In this document: piece by piece, positions 43,046 through 52,700 of the stretch
How the letters are laid out: each line of letters opens with the position of its first letter
How positions within the stretch are numbered: the first letter of the stretch is position 1
Origin: an uncultured Bacteroidota bacterium
GTDB taxonomy: Bacteria > Bacteroidota > Bacteroidia > Chitinophagales > Chitinophagaceae
Length of the DNA: 64,000 nucleotides
Direction: 5' to 3'
Assembly (NCBI GenBank): GCA_903887415.1
Contig: CAISPO010000044.1
Span: 112,829-176,828, forward strand
Made by a program: the position numbers and the translations under genes
The notes under the pieces: generated by a model
Database searches by the model: none
Told to the model about the DNA's origin: nothing
What the model saw: the letters and a program-made list of their open reading frames with translations, nothing else

Positions 43046-43594
43046 TTATGAGCTGGAAGGCCGCTCATTCTTCAGCAATCCTGCCACTACCACATCTTCC
43101 GGCATACCATTCCTCATGGTGCTTTGCCTGATGATGCCTTCTATTTTAAAGCCCAGCCGCGCTGCTATTTTGGCGCTGCGCTCGTTGGCCCGCACAAAGT
43201 GTATCTCTATTTTATTGAGCGCGATTTTGTCGAAAAGAAAATTTACAAAGCCGGAGAGGCTCTTATTCATAAGTCCCTTGCCCTCATACGCGGCACTGAT
43301 CCAGTAGCCTATCTGTGCCCTTTTGGTGTCCTGCTCCCAGTGGTGCACGCCTATACCGCCTATTATCTTGTTATTATGCACAATGGCCAGGTCCAGCGCT
43401 TCCTGCTCATAGGTCTTGTGCTGCGACTGCTGTATAAACTGCAGCGAATGTTCCGGCTTTGTGGTATTTACAACCCAGTCCAGCCAGGGATGCAGGTGCC
43501 TGCGCGATTCATTCACCAGGTCAAACAATTCCTGTGCATCCCCTACTTCGTAGGAGCGCAGCAGCAAATTATCATCTATGGTTATTGATACCAA
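43046..43594 (-). CDS. RimJ/RimL-type GNAT acetyltransferase
   Basis: 182 residues. DNLLLRSYEVGDAQELFDLV is the usual first strand and helix. IGGIGVHHWEQDTKRAQIGY, WISAAYEGKGLMNKSLSGFV (acetyl-CoA loop) and KIEIHFVRANERSAKIAARL, then GFKIEGIIRQS, complete the Acetyltransf_3 fold. The family acetylates ribosomal-protein N-termini or small amines; the substrate is not readable here. 10 bp after the FAH gene, so probably co-transcribed. Confidence 0.88.
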   Translation of the reverse strand: MVSITIDDNLLLRSYEVGDAQELFDLVNESRRHLHPWLDWVVNTTKPEHSLQFIQQSQHKTYEQEALDLAIVHNNKIIGGIGVHHWEQDTKRAQIGYWISAAYEGKGLMNKSLSGFVNFLFDKIALNKIEIHFVRANERSAKIAARLGFKIEGIIRQSTMRNGMPEDVVVAGLLKNERPSSS

Positions 43595-43604
43595 CGGCGT
43601 TGTT

Positions 43605-44606
43605 CTATTTCTTAAGCCCCAATATGCTCCAGTCTGTTTTTTCCGCTACTATTGTGTTTGATAAATGCCCCAGCCCGTCTATTTCCATTTCCACCACATC
43701 GCCATCCTGCAGCCATTGCTCTTTATAGTCCGGGTTGCTTAGTTTACCAGTGCCGTTCAGCTCCAGGAAGCAGCCTGTGCCTACTGTTCCGCTGCCTATT
43801 ACATCGCCGGGGAGTATATCCACGCCATAGGCGCAGCGCTCTATTATTTCTGCAAATGTCCAGTCCATATCGCCCATATTGCCCTCGCTCACTTGCACTC
43901 CATTTACTTTACAGGTCATTTTCAGATTGTAAGCATTGCCGGTATGGCCGGGTTTTGCTGCTATTTTGTAGCCTTCCAGTTCATCCGGAGTCACAAGCAT
44001 AGGCCCTATCACTGTACTGAAATCCTTCCCTTTGGCCGGGCCCAGGTTCAGCAGCATTTCTTCCATCTGCAAAGTGCGCGCGCTCATATCATTCATGATC
44101 ATGTAGCCGCCAATGTATTGGTCTGCTTCTTCTGCTTTTATGTTCCTTCCCTTTTTACAGATCACCACAGCTGCTTCCAGCTCAAAATCCAACTTTTTAA
44201 AATGGTCGGGCATGCACGGTATGGGGCCGGGGCCTTGTATGGCGTTGTGATTAGTAAAGTAAAAAATGGGGTACTGGTCAAATTCCGGTATCATATCCAC
44301 TTTGCGGTTGCGGCGTGCTGCTGCCACATGCTGGCGAAAAGCGTAGCCATCCCTGCATGAGCTGGGATGAGGCACGGGAGCTATTACATTTGCCCCCTTA
44401 AATGAAAATCCATGGACCGTGTTCTTGCCGGCTTTTATCTCTGCCTCTGTTTTCCGCATATCATCAATGCTTTCTTCCCAGAATTCGAGCAGCTCCTCCA
44501 TACTGTCCGGAAGCAGCACATTTGCATCGTGCACATCATATAGTTTGTCATTGATATAAAAAGCCAGTTGCTCTGCGCCGTCACTTAAATAGGTTACCAG
44601 TTTCAT
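43605..44606 (-). CDS. Fumarylacetoacetate hydrolase family protein
   Basis: 333 residues. The N-terminal small domain (MKLVTYLSDGAEQLAFYIND) precedes the FAH catalytic domain: FYFTNHNAIQGPGPIPCMPD, KLDFELEAAVVICKKGRNIK (metal ligands Glu-x-Glu and Glu), and YMIMNDMSARTLQMEEM. KGKDFSTVIGPMLVTPDEL and DVIGSGTVGTGCFLELNG complete the fold. Length and motifs fit the FAH/2-keto-4-pentenoate hydratase group used in aromatic amino-acid breakdown. Without hmgA-type neighbours the exact substrate is open. Confidence 0.88.
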   Translation of the reverse strand: MKLVTYLSDGAEQLAFYINDKLYDVHDANVLLPDSMEELLEFWEESIDDMRKTEAEIKAGKNTVHGFSFKGANVIAPVPHPSSCRDGYAFRQHVAAARRNRKVDMIPEFDQYPIFYFTNHNAIQGPGPIPCMPDHFKKLDFELEAAVVICKKGRNIKAEEADQYIGGYMIMNDMSARTLQMEEMLLNLGPAKGKDFSTVIGPMLVTPDELEGYKIAAKPGHTGNAYNLKMTCKVNGVQVSEGNMGDMDWTFAEIIERCAYGVDILPGDVIGSGTVGTGCFLELNGTGKLSNPDYKEQWLQDGDVVEMEIDGLGHLSNTIVAEKTDWSILGLKK

Positions 44607-44702
44607 TAAAGTTGGTTTTGGAGGGTAAATTTAATTGAATAGTTGTTCAAATGGTAAGATTTGATTTTTTGCGTTTGTTGCGGTTTTTGCCTTTTGATTT
44701 TC

Positions 44703-44710
44703 TACTTTTG
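44703..44710 (+). promoter_or_regulatory. Candidate -7 element for the carbonic anhydrase gene
   Basis: TACTTTTG fits TAnnTTTG and lies 8 bp before the ATG, which again implies an almost leaderless message. TTTG-like sequence upstream is 22-25 bp away. Confidence 0.35.
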
Positions 44711-44718
44711 ATTTCGAG

Positions 44719-45384
44719 ATGGTTACTTACGAACAGATTTTTGAGAATAATAAGAAGTGGGTGGCTGCAATGGCCGCGAGGGATGCCAATTTTTTTGAAA
44801 AACTTGCCCGCGACCAAACCCCCGACTATTTCTATATTGGCTGCTCAGACAGCCGCGTGCCTGCCAACGAGATCATGGGCCTGGAGCCCGGCGATGTATT
44901 CGTGCACCGCAATGTGGCCAACCTTGTCAATAATACCGATCTCAACGTGATGTCGGCAATTAACTTTGCCGTAAAACACCTGAATGTAAAGCATATCATT
45001 GTCTGCGGGCATTACGACTGCGGCGGTGTAAAGGCTGCAATGATGCCCAAGGACATGGGCCTGCTCAACCCGTGGCTGCGCACTATACGCGATGTATATC
45101 GCCTGCACCACCGCGAACTGGATACCATAAAAGACCTCCGGCTGCGCTACAACAGGCTTGTGGAGCTGAATGTAAGGGAGCAAGCCACCAATGTTATTAA
45201 GACCGCCACAGTACAGAAATGTTACCAAAAAAGCGGGTACCCAATAGTACACGGCTGGGTCTTCGATCTTCATAGCGGCATATTGATAGATCTCAATATA
45301 AATTTCAAGGGAATCCTTAAAGAAATACAGGAGATCTACGACCTCACCGGCATGGCATCGGAGTATAATGAAGATGGGGAGTGA
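44719..45384 (+). CDS. Beta-carbonic anhydrase
   Basis: 221 residues. YFYIGCSDSRVPANEIMG holds the first zinc Cys and the Asp-Arg dyad (CSDSR). VHRNVANLV and HIIVCGHYDCGGVKAAM hold the zinc His and second Cys (HYDC). This is a plant-type/Can-like beta enzyme that interconverts CO2 and bicarbonate in the cytoplasm. Starts at ATG 44719; stands alone. Confidence 0.95.
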   Translation: MVTYEQIFENNKKWVAAMAARDANFFEKLARDQTPDYFYIGCSDSRVPANEIMGLEPGDVFVHRNVANLVNNTDLNVMSAINFAVKHLNVKHIIVCGHYDCGGVKAAMMPKDMGLLNPWLRTIRDVYRLHHRELDTIKDLRLRYNRLVELNVREQATNVIKTATVQKCYQKSGYPIVHGWVFDLHSGILIDLNINFKGILKEIQEIYDLTGMASEYNEDGE

Positions 45385-45449
45385 TGTGTTTGTAAAAATA
45401 GTTTTTTGCAGGCGGCACCTACACGCATATTTTCATGCTATTTCCCTTT

Positions 45450-46628
45450 TTACAAAGCCGCTACTTCCTTCATCATATCAATGATCGAAATCGCCGTTAT
45501 CCCTTTTGCAACAGAAAAACGCCCCTTTCCCGGATAAACAATGTATCGGGCTGTAGCCCCAATATCCTCGCTGCCCAGATGAAAGCCTTTTGTAACAGCA
45601 GGTGTCATAGAGCGTTTTATCTCAATGGCAACTCTTGTCTTCGCATCCTTTTCAATAACTAGATCTATCTCTGCTCCTGCCGAGGTCCGGTAAAACCATG
45701 CGGTGCATGAGTCCGGCAGCGAGAACAGTAGGTTCTCAATTACAAACCCCTCCCAGCTACCGCCCACCACCGGGTGGCCCAGCAGGTCATCCATTGTGGT
45801 AAGATTTAGCAAAGCATGGGTAAGCCCGCTGTCGCGTATATATACCTTTGGCGATTTTACCAGGCGCTTACCTATATTGCCCGCCCATGGCCGGAGTGTT
45901 CTCACCAGCAACAGGTCTTCCAGCAGTTCCACATATCTTTTAGCCGTTGGGGCGGTAACGTCAAGGTTCGCGCCCAGTTGTGCAAAATTGATCTGCCCGG
46001 CCTGACTGTATGCAAGCATGGTCCACAGCCGCCGCAACACCACGGCAGGTATTCTGGGGCCTATCTGGGGTATCTCTCTTTCCAGGTAGGTGCTGATAAA
46101 GTTTGCCCGCCACCTTAGCGATGCGTCATCATCGCTGGCGAGAAAACTATCCGGGAAGCCTCCCCTTAGCCATAATTTATCCTGCTCTCCCGCCTGCCGG
46201 TAATTGATCTCAGATACATTTATCCCTGACAATTCTTTATAGGCTATACGGCCGGCAAGGGTTTCGGAAGATTGTTTCAACAGCTCCAGCGATGCAGAAC
46301 CCAATATCAGAAACTGGCCGGTTCTATATCCTTCCCGCCTTCTCTGGTCAATCACCCCCCGCAGTATGGGAAATAGTTCCGGTACGCGCTGTATCTCATC
46401 GAGGATGATCAATGTGCCTTTATGCTGCTCAAAATAGTCTTCCGGCTCCCGGAGCTTAAAGACATCTGAAGGTTTTTCCAGGTCGAGATAAATAGGAACG
46501 GGATCAAATGCAGTTGTTATATCCAGGGCGAGGGTCGTTTTACCTATTTGCCGGGGCCCAAGAATAGCTACCGCAGGAAACTCCTGCAAAAAACTTTGGA
46601 TCTCTTTTTCTGATTTCCTATCAATCAT
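45450..46628 (-). CDS. AAA_14/DUF4143 ATP-binding protein
   Basis: 392 residues. Walker A VAILGPRQIGKTTLALDI (about 19-36), Walker B GTLIILDEIQRVPELFPILR, and ILGSASLELLKQSSETLAGR (sensor). YKELSGINVSEI leads to a winged-helix DUF4143 part (TAPTAKRYVELLEDLLLVR) and a C-terminal PD-(D/E)XK-like segment (GAEIDLVIEKDAKTRVAIEI, with D-x-n-E-x-K). This family is abundant, often mobile, and of unsettled function. The C-terminal nuclease-like motif is intact. Its upstream region is full of inverted and direct repeats, suggesting tight control. Confidence 0.85.
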   Translation of the reverse strand: MIDRKSEKEIQSFLQEFPAVAILGPRQIGKTTLALDITTAFDPVPIYLDLEKPSDVFKLREPEDYFEQHKGTLIILDEIQRVPELFPILRGVIDQRRREGYRTGQFLILGSASLELLKQSSETLAGRIAYKELSGINVSEINYRQAGEQDKLWLRGGFPDSFLASDDDASLRWRANFISTYLEREIPQIGPRIPAVVLRRLWTMLAYSQAGQINFAQLGANLDVTAPTAKRYVELLEDLLLVRTLRPWAGNIGKRLVKSPKVYIRDSGLTHALLNLTTMDDLLGHPVVGGSWEGFVIENLLFSLPDSCTAWFYRTSAGAEIDLVIEKDAKTRVAIEIKRSMTPAVTKGFHLGSEDIGATARYIVYPGKGRFSVAKGITAISIIDMMKEVAAL

Positions 46629-46634
46629 CCTTGC

Positions 46635-46730
46635 AAATGTAATATTACATTTTCGATTTGCAAGGTAAAATGGTCATTTTTAACAAATTTACCTTGTAAA
46701 TATAATATTTCGTTTTCGATTTGCAAGGTA
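46635..46730. promoter_or_regulatory. Repeat-bearing control region of the AAA/DUF4143 gene
   Basis: An 18-bp perfect palindrome AAATGTAATATTACATTT (46635-46652) just before the start codon. TTTTCGATTTGCAAGGTA occurs twice in direct orientation (46650-46667, 46713-46730), with an inverted relative (ACCTTGTAAAT) near 46691. So ATTTGCAAGG-type sites occur in both orientations in 100 bp, consistent with cooperative binding of a regulator. Confidence 0.55.
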
Positions 46731-46735
46731 GATAA

Positions 46736-47761
46736 TTATTGCCTTTTCCCGATAAATTTCACTCCAAGCCCATTACCCCCACTTAGCTTAATAACGCCAT
46801 TTTCATAAGCCAGCCCTTCCCCTACATCTTCTTTTAGCAATAACGGCCCATCGGCATCGACTTCGTCCAGTAATGGCAGCAGGTTAGCTACGGCTGCTGT
46901 GCCTATGGTGCTCTCATTCATAGAACCCATCATCACCTTTAGCCCCAGTGCGCGGGCTTCTTTTATCATTCTTAGCGCAGGTGTTATGCCACCGCACTTA
47001 GTGAGCTTTATGTTGATACCATGAAAACCGTCCGCACATTTTTTTACTTCATCTTCTGTACGACAGCTTTCATCGGCAAATAACGGCAGCGGAGACAAGT
47101 GCTTCAGTTCTGTCATCGCTTCCCTGTTTTCCTTGGCCAGTGGCTGCTCCACTATGGTCACACCCAGTTTCTGTAATTCAGGTAGCAATTCCTTTGTCTC
47201 CTCAAATGTCCAGGCCTCGTTAGCATCTACACGAATGGCAGCCTCTGTATGCTTTCGCAAGGCGATCAGGTGGTCTATATCATGGGGGCTGCCCATTTTT
47301 ATTTTATAGACAGGCCAGGGGTGCGCTACCATCTTAGCTACCATATTATCGGCGGTATCCAGGCCGATGGTGTAGTCTGTTGCCGGAATGTTTTCCCATT
47401 TTATGTTCAATAGTTTATGGAGTGGCATCCGGCGCATTTTTGCAAACAAATCCCATCCGGAAATATCGAGTGCTGCGGTGAGAAAATGCTGGCCGGGTAT
47501 CAGGTGGTGCAGAAAATGCCAGAACCGCTGCGGATCCGTAAGCGCATACCGCTCTATCATGGCGCGCTTGCTCTCCAGAGATGCAGCCATTTCCGGGACC
47601 GTTATGTTATAGTAGGTAATCGCAGGCGCTTCGCCGTAGCCGGTAAGGTCGCCCAGCCCAAGAGAAACAATTAATGTAGGCTGGTGGGTCTTGGTGCCCT
47701 TTGCTATGGTAAACGGGTATTCAAAAGCCAGATCGAAGGAATAATGTTTTAATTGCAGCAT
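46736..47761 (-). CDS. L-Ala-D/L-Glu (dipeptide) epimerase of the enolase superfamily
   Basis: 341 residues. An N-terminal capping domain (FEYPFTIAKGTKTHQPTLIV, YGEAPAITYYNITVP) precedes a TIM barrel with the KxK catalytic pair in YKIKMGSPHD (about residues 151-153), metal ligands in IRVDANEAW, VEQPL and LFADES, and the second catalytic Lys in NIKLTKCGGITPAL. The motifs match muropeptide (L-Ala-D/L-Glu) epimerases that help recycle peptidoglycan peptides. Exact dipeptide preference is not readable. Confidence 0.85.
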   Translation of the reverse strand: MLQLKHYSFDLAFEYPFTIAKGTKTHQPTLIVSLGLGDLTGYGEAPAITYYNITVPEMAASLESKRAMIERYALTDPQRFWHFLHHLIPGQHFLTAALDISGWDLFAKMRRMPLHKLLNIKWENIPATDYTIGLDTADNMVAKMVAHPWPVYKIKMGSPHDIDHLIALRKHTEAAIRVDANEAWTFEETKELLPELQKLGVTIVEQPLAKENREAMTELKHLSPLPLFADESCRTEDEVKKCADGFHGINIKLTKCGGITPALRMIKEARALGLKVMMGSMNESTIGTAAVANLLPLLDEVDADGPLLLKEDVGEGLAYENGVIKLSGGNGLGVKFIGKRQ

Positions 47762-47870
47762 TCGGTAAAATTGCGGTTATTTTTGCTTCCTGAAACCGGA
47801 ATGAAAGTACATCTATTTTTGTTTGATGTTCCGCTTTGCAGTTTTGAATTTTGACCTTTGAATTTCGAAT

Positions 47871-49520
47871 ATGCCAAAAGTCCCGTTTTGGGTTTTTATT
47901 TTTATCGCTTTGCTCTACTTCACAGCTATCCGTGTGGATACTATGGACGTTGACGCATCTCAATATGCCGAGATAAGCCGGGAAATGCTGAAGAGCGGCG
48001 ACTACCTGCACGTATATGACCGCGGACTGAATTACCTGGATAAGCCACCGTTCCTGTTTTGGGTAAGCGCTGCCAGCATGAAGGTTTTTGGGGTAAATAA
48101 CTTTGGTTATAAGTTCCCATCCATATTATTTGCCTTACTGGCTTTGTATGCCACCTACAGGCTCGCGCGGTTGTTTTATGGCGAAGTTACCGGTCGTATG
48201 GCTGCGCTGGTGTTGGCCAGTTGCCAAGGCATGTTCCTGATGACCAATGATATACGCTGCGATACCATACTCATGGCCTGGGTTATTACTGCCGTATGGC
48301 TCATACAGGAGTGGCATGGGCAGTGCAAGCCGAAATACATCCTTTTGGGGTTTGCGGCAATAGGTTTCGGTATGATGACCAAGGGGCCTATTGCACTGAT
48401 GGTTCCGGTATTCTGCTTCGCTTCCGACTGGGCGCTGAAACGGCAATGGCGAAATTTTTTCAGGCCGGTATATCTTTTGGGCTTGATCATTATTGCTGTT
48501 TTGCTCGTCCCGATGAGTATTGGCCTCTATCAGCAGTTCGATCTGCACCCGGAAAAAATTATGGAGGGCAAGACCCATGTTTCCGGCCTGCGGTTTTTTT
48601 ATTGGTCGCAGAGCTTTGGCCGCATTACCGGCGAGAGTCCATGGAAAAATGATGTGGATATAACATTCCTGTTCCAGAATATGCTGTGGTCCTTTCTGCC
48701 GTGGATCTTCCTGTTTGTCCCTGCGATCGTCATAAATATTATTCAGCTCCTTAAGCAAAAGTTACGCCTGCAGCCGCAGCAGGAGTGGCTCTGCACAGGT
48801 GGTTTTCTTATCACTTATCTCGCGCTCGGGTCTTCATCTTATCAGTTGCCCCATTACATATTCGTGGCATATCCTTTTGCTGCGATCGTTACCGCCAAAT
48901 TGCTTTGGGACATTGTTGATGGTGAAAAATACAAGATGTTCCTGCGCGTTATGCGGCCATTACAAGTTGCCGTTAGCTTCCTGCTTTTAATAGCGTCCCT
49001 TGTGCTCATGGTTTATGTTTTTCCGCAGAAACCTATGATTATTGTAGTTTGGTTTGCGTTTTTTGCAGGCTGGTTATTTATAGCGCTTCGCAAGTCTTTA
49101 AAGGGAAAAATATTCTGGCTCACCGCCAGCGCTATCATCATTGTAAACGTTTTTCTTAACAATGTTGTCTATCCCGCATTGCTTCAATACCAGGTGGGCT
49201 CGCAGGTGGGCCGGTATATTCATAAGAACGATATTCCCATAAATGAGATCGCCAGTTACAAAGTCCATGATGCGCTCAATTCGATCCACTTTTATGCACA
49301 GGGCGTTGTTCGGGACATTGATACGCTGACCGTTATTCAAGATAGTAAATACCTACTTACAATGGATGATGGGCTGAAAGACCTTCAGAAAAGCGGACAC
49401 TCTTTCGATATACTAAATCAGGGCCAGTCCTTTAAAGTAAGTGAACTGACCCCTGAATTTATTAATCCGAAAACCCGCAGTAACGAAGTGAAGAAGTATT
49501 ATCTGGTTCGGCTAAAATGA
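47871..49520 (+). CDS. ArnT/PMT-like glycosyltransferase family 39
   Basis: 549 residues, about 11-12 transmembrane helices. The first periplasmic loop has the hallmark VDTMDVDASQYAEISREML (DE-like acidic pair) and YDRGLNYLDKPPFLFWVSAA, with the K-P-P-x-x-F/Y-W motif of ArnT. Also ANDIRCD-like MTNDIRCDTILMAWVIT and FGMMTKGPIALMVPVF. These enzymes transfer sugars from polyprenyl-phosphate to lipid A or other surface glycans on the periplasmic side. No arn operon partners are seen, so the donor is unknown. Confidence 0.88.
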   Translation: MPKVPFWVFIFIALLYFTAIRVDTMDVDASQYAEISREMLKSGDYLHVYDRGLNYLDKPPFLFWVSAASMKVFGVNNFGYKFPSILFALLALYATYRLARLFYGEVTGRMAALVLASCQGMFLMTNDIRCDTILMAWVITAVWLIQEWHGQCKPKYILLGFAAIGFGMMTKGPIALMVPVFCFASDWALKRQWRNFFRPVYLLGLIIIAVLLVPMSIGLYQQFDLHPEKIMEGKTHVSGLRFFYWSQSFGRITGESPWKNDVDITFLFQNMLWSFLPWIFLFVPAIVINIIQLLKQKLRLQPQQEWLCTGGFLITYLALGSSSYQLPHYIFVAYPFAAIVTAKLLWDIVDGEKYKMFLRVMRPLQVAVSFLLLIASLVLMVYVFPQKPMIIVVWFAFFAGWLFIALRKSLKGKIFWLTASAIIIVNVFLNNVVYPALLQYQVGSQVGRYIHKNDIPINEIASYKVHDALNSIHFYAQGVVRDIDTLTVIQDSKYLLTMDDGLKDLQKSGHSFDILNQGQSFKVSELTPEFINPKTRSNEVKKYYLVRLK

Positions 49521-49669
49521 TCTTTGGGTTTTACTCAATGTGGTGCGTGTTTTTACTCTTTCTGCTTAGGGTTACCCCTAAAAAGCCAGTTGTAGATTTA
49601 ATTTTGGCTGGCTCCATTTAAATATTGTTCCAGCGAATACTTGCTTTTGCCCAGCCTAAAAACAAAAAA

Positions 49670-49689
49670 ACCATCAGGGGGCTGACGGT
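49670..49689. terminator. Bidirectional terminator between GT39 and nrdJ
   Basis: ACCATCAG and CTGACGGT arms (one mismatch) with a GGGG loop, an A-run on the left and a T-run on the right, between convergent genes. Confidence 0.7.
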
Positions 49690-49734
49690 CTTTTTGCTGT
49701 TTAATGTCTAAATAAACATTCTATAGTCTTTATT

Positions 49735-52700
49735 CTAACTACAGCCGGTGGTTGTTCCGCAGTTGGGACACATATAACAGGTGCCGTTGCGGAGGGTTAT
49801 GTTGCCACAGTTGCGGCAAACGGGTGCATCTGCGCTGGTACCCATCAGTTTCTTTAGTTCCAGGCTATTTTGGGCGTTCACACCCACTGCTGTTGGCGCT
49901 AATGCAGTTTTTGGCTTCTGTACCTGCTGAGATTGCGGTGCGGTAACTCTTACCTGCGACAGCTCCTGCTGAATGGCTTCCATTTCCTGCTGGTGCGTTA
50001 CGCGGTTCGGGTCTGGTACGTGCACCAGGTCATCGCGGTCCAGGTATTCATAAGCCAGCAGGCGGAAGATATAATCGAGCACCGAAGTGGCATTCTTGAT
50101 ATTCGGGTGGTCCACAATACCTGATGGCTCGAAGCGGGAGAATGCAAACTTGTCCACAAACTCCTCCAGCGGCACACCATATTGCAGGCCTACAGATATT
50201 GCTATTGCAAAGCTGTTGAGCAGGCTGCGCATGGTAGCGCCTTCCTTGGCCATATCTATGAATATCTCGCCCAAGGTGCCATCACCGTACTCACCAGTGC
50301 GCAAGAACAGCGCCTGGCCGCCTACTTTACCCTTTATAGTATAACCGCGGCGCTTGGCGGGCAGTTGCTTGCGCTCCACTATGCGACTCAGCTCGCGTTT
50401 CAGTTGTGTATCAGGGCTAGCCTGTACGCGCCTGTTCACTTCTTCCAGCAGCTCGCCTACCGTCAGCTTGCTCATGTCTATGATCTGGCTTATTTCCGGT
50501 TCGGCTGCGGCTTCTGTCTTCTTTTCTTTTTTGTCGCTCTTGTTACTCAACGGCTGGCTCAGCTTAGAACCATCGCGGTACAGTGCACAGGCTTTGAGGC
50601 CCAGCTTCCAGCTCAGGTAGTAGCAGTCTTTTATCTCATCAATAGTTGCCTCGTTTGGCAGGTTGATCGTTTTAGAAATTGCGCCGCTGATAAATGGCTG
50701 CACTGCGCCCATCATGCGGATGTGGCCGTGTGCATGTATGAAGCGCTCGCCTTTTTTGCCACATTTGTTGGCACAGTCGAATACAGAAAGATGCTCGTCT
50801 TTCAGGAATGGCGCACCTTCCACCGTCATGGTACCGCAGGCGTAGTCATTGGCTGCATCTATCTCGGCATCAGAGAAACCCAGTGATTCGAGCAGGTTAA
50901 AATCCGGTGCGAAATATTGCTCCGGTTTGAAGCCCAGGCGCTTCATGCATTCTTCGCCTAGGTTGTAATGGTTGAACACAAAGCCGATCTCAAATGCGCT
51001 TTCTACAGAATTATCCAGTTTTTTCAGCTCTTCGGCTATAAATCCTTTTTCGCTCAGGCTTTGGTGGTTGATGAAGGGCGCACCGGCAAAAGTGCCATGG
51101 CCCTTTGCATATTTCACGATCGCATCCTGCTGCTCGGGCGTGTAGCCCAGCTTCTTCAGTGCCGCTGGAATAGACTGATTGATGATCTTAAAGTAGCCGC
51201 CGCCGGAAAGTTTCTTGAATTTCACGAGTGCGAAATCAGGCTCAACACCTGTGGTGTCGCAATCCATTACCAGGCCTATGGTGCCTGTAGGGGCAATAAC
51301 CGTAGCTTGTGCATTGCGGTAGCCATGCAGCTCACCCATCTGTACGGCGTCATCCCATGCGCGGGTAGCCGCTTTCAGCAGGTAGTCGGGGCAATATTTT
51401 GCATTGATGCCTACCGGTTTTATTTCTATTCCTTCAAACGCATCAGCAGCATCATAAGCGGCTGCGCGGTGGTTGCGCATTACACGCATCATGTGCTCTT
51501 TATTTTCCTGGTAGCGTGGGAATGCACCGAGGCTAGCTGCCATTTCAGCTGACGTTTTGTAAGCAACACCGTTCATAATAGCGGTGATGGCGCCAGCAAT
51601 GCCGCGGGCTTCTTCGCTGTCATAAGCTATGCCGCTTACCATGAGCATAGAGCCGAGGTTGGCGTAGCCTAAGCCAAGCGTGCGGTAATCATAGCTCAGT
51701 TGGGCTACTTCGGGCGAGGGGAACTGCGCCATAAGCACAGATACTTCCAGCACCACCGTCCACAGGCGGGTCATGTATTCAAAACCCGGTACATCGAAAA
51801 TTCCGGTCTCCTCATCGAAGAAACGGCGGAGGTTGAGCGATGCCAGGTTGCAGGCGGTATTATCAAGGAACATATATTCCGAGCAGGGGTTGGAAGCACG
51901 TATCCTTCCGCCCTCCGGACAAGTATGCCATTCGTTGATCGTTGTATCGTATTGTGTACCGGGGTCGGCGCAGCGCCATGCCGAGTAGGATATCTTCTCC
52001 CACAATTCTTTTGCAGCAATGGTCTTCATTACTTTACCTGTGCTGCGCGCGGTCATTTCCCAATCGGCATTGTTGTCCAGTGCGTGGAAAAACTCATTAG
52101 GCACGCGAACCGAATTATTAGAGTTCTGGCCGGATACTGTTTTGTAAGCCTCGCCTTCATAGTCTGATGCATAACCTGCTGCTATCAGCGCGGCTACTTT
52201 CTTTTCTTCTTCTACCTTCCAGTCTATGAAGTCTATTACTTCAGGGTGATCGAGGTCCAGGCATACCATCTTGGCTGCACGGCGTGTGGTACCGCCGCTC
52301 TTGATAGCGCCTGCAGCGCGGTCGCCTATCTTCAGGAAGCTCATCAGGCCGCTGGATGTGCCGCCGCCGCTGAGCTTCTCGCCTTCGGCACGGATGTTGG
52401 AGTAGTTGGTACCGACGCCCGATCCATACTTGAAGATACGCGCCTCACGCACCCACAGGTCCATAATGCCGCCTTCATTTACCAGGTCATCATCTACACT
52501 GAGTATGAAGCAGGCATGTGGCTGGGGGCGTTCGTAAGCATTCTTAGAGCGTTCCAGCGTGCCGGTCTTAGGATCTACATAGTAGTGGCCCTGTGCCTTG
52601 CCGTCGATACCGTAGCTGCTAAACAGGCCGGTATTGAACCATTGCGGTGAATTAGGCGCACAGCTTTGCGCCATAATGCTGTATGCCAGCTCGTCATAGA

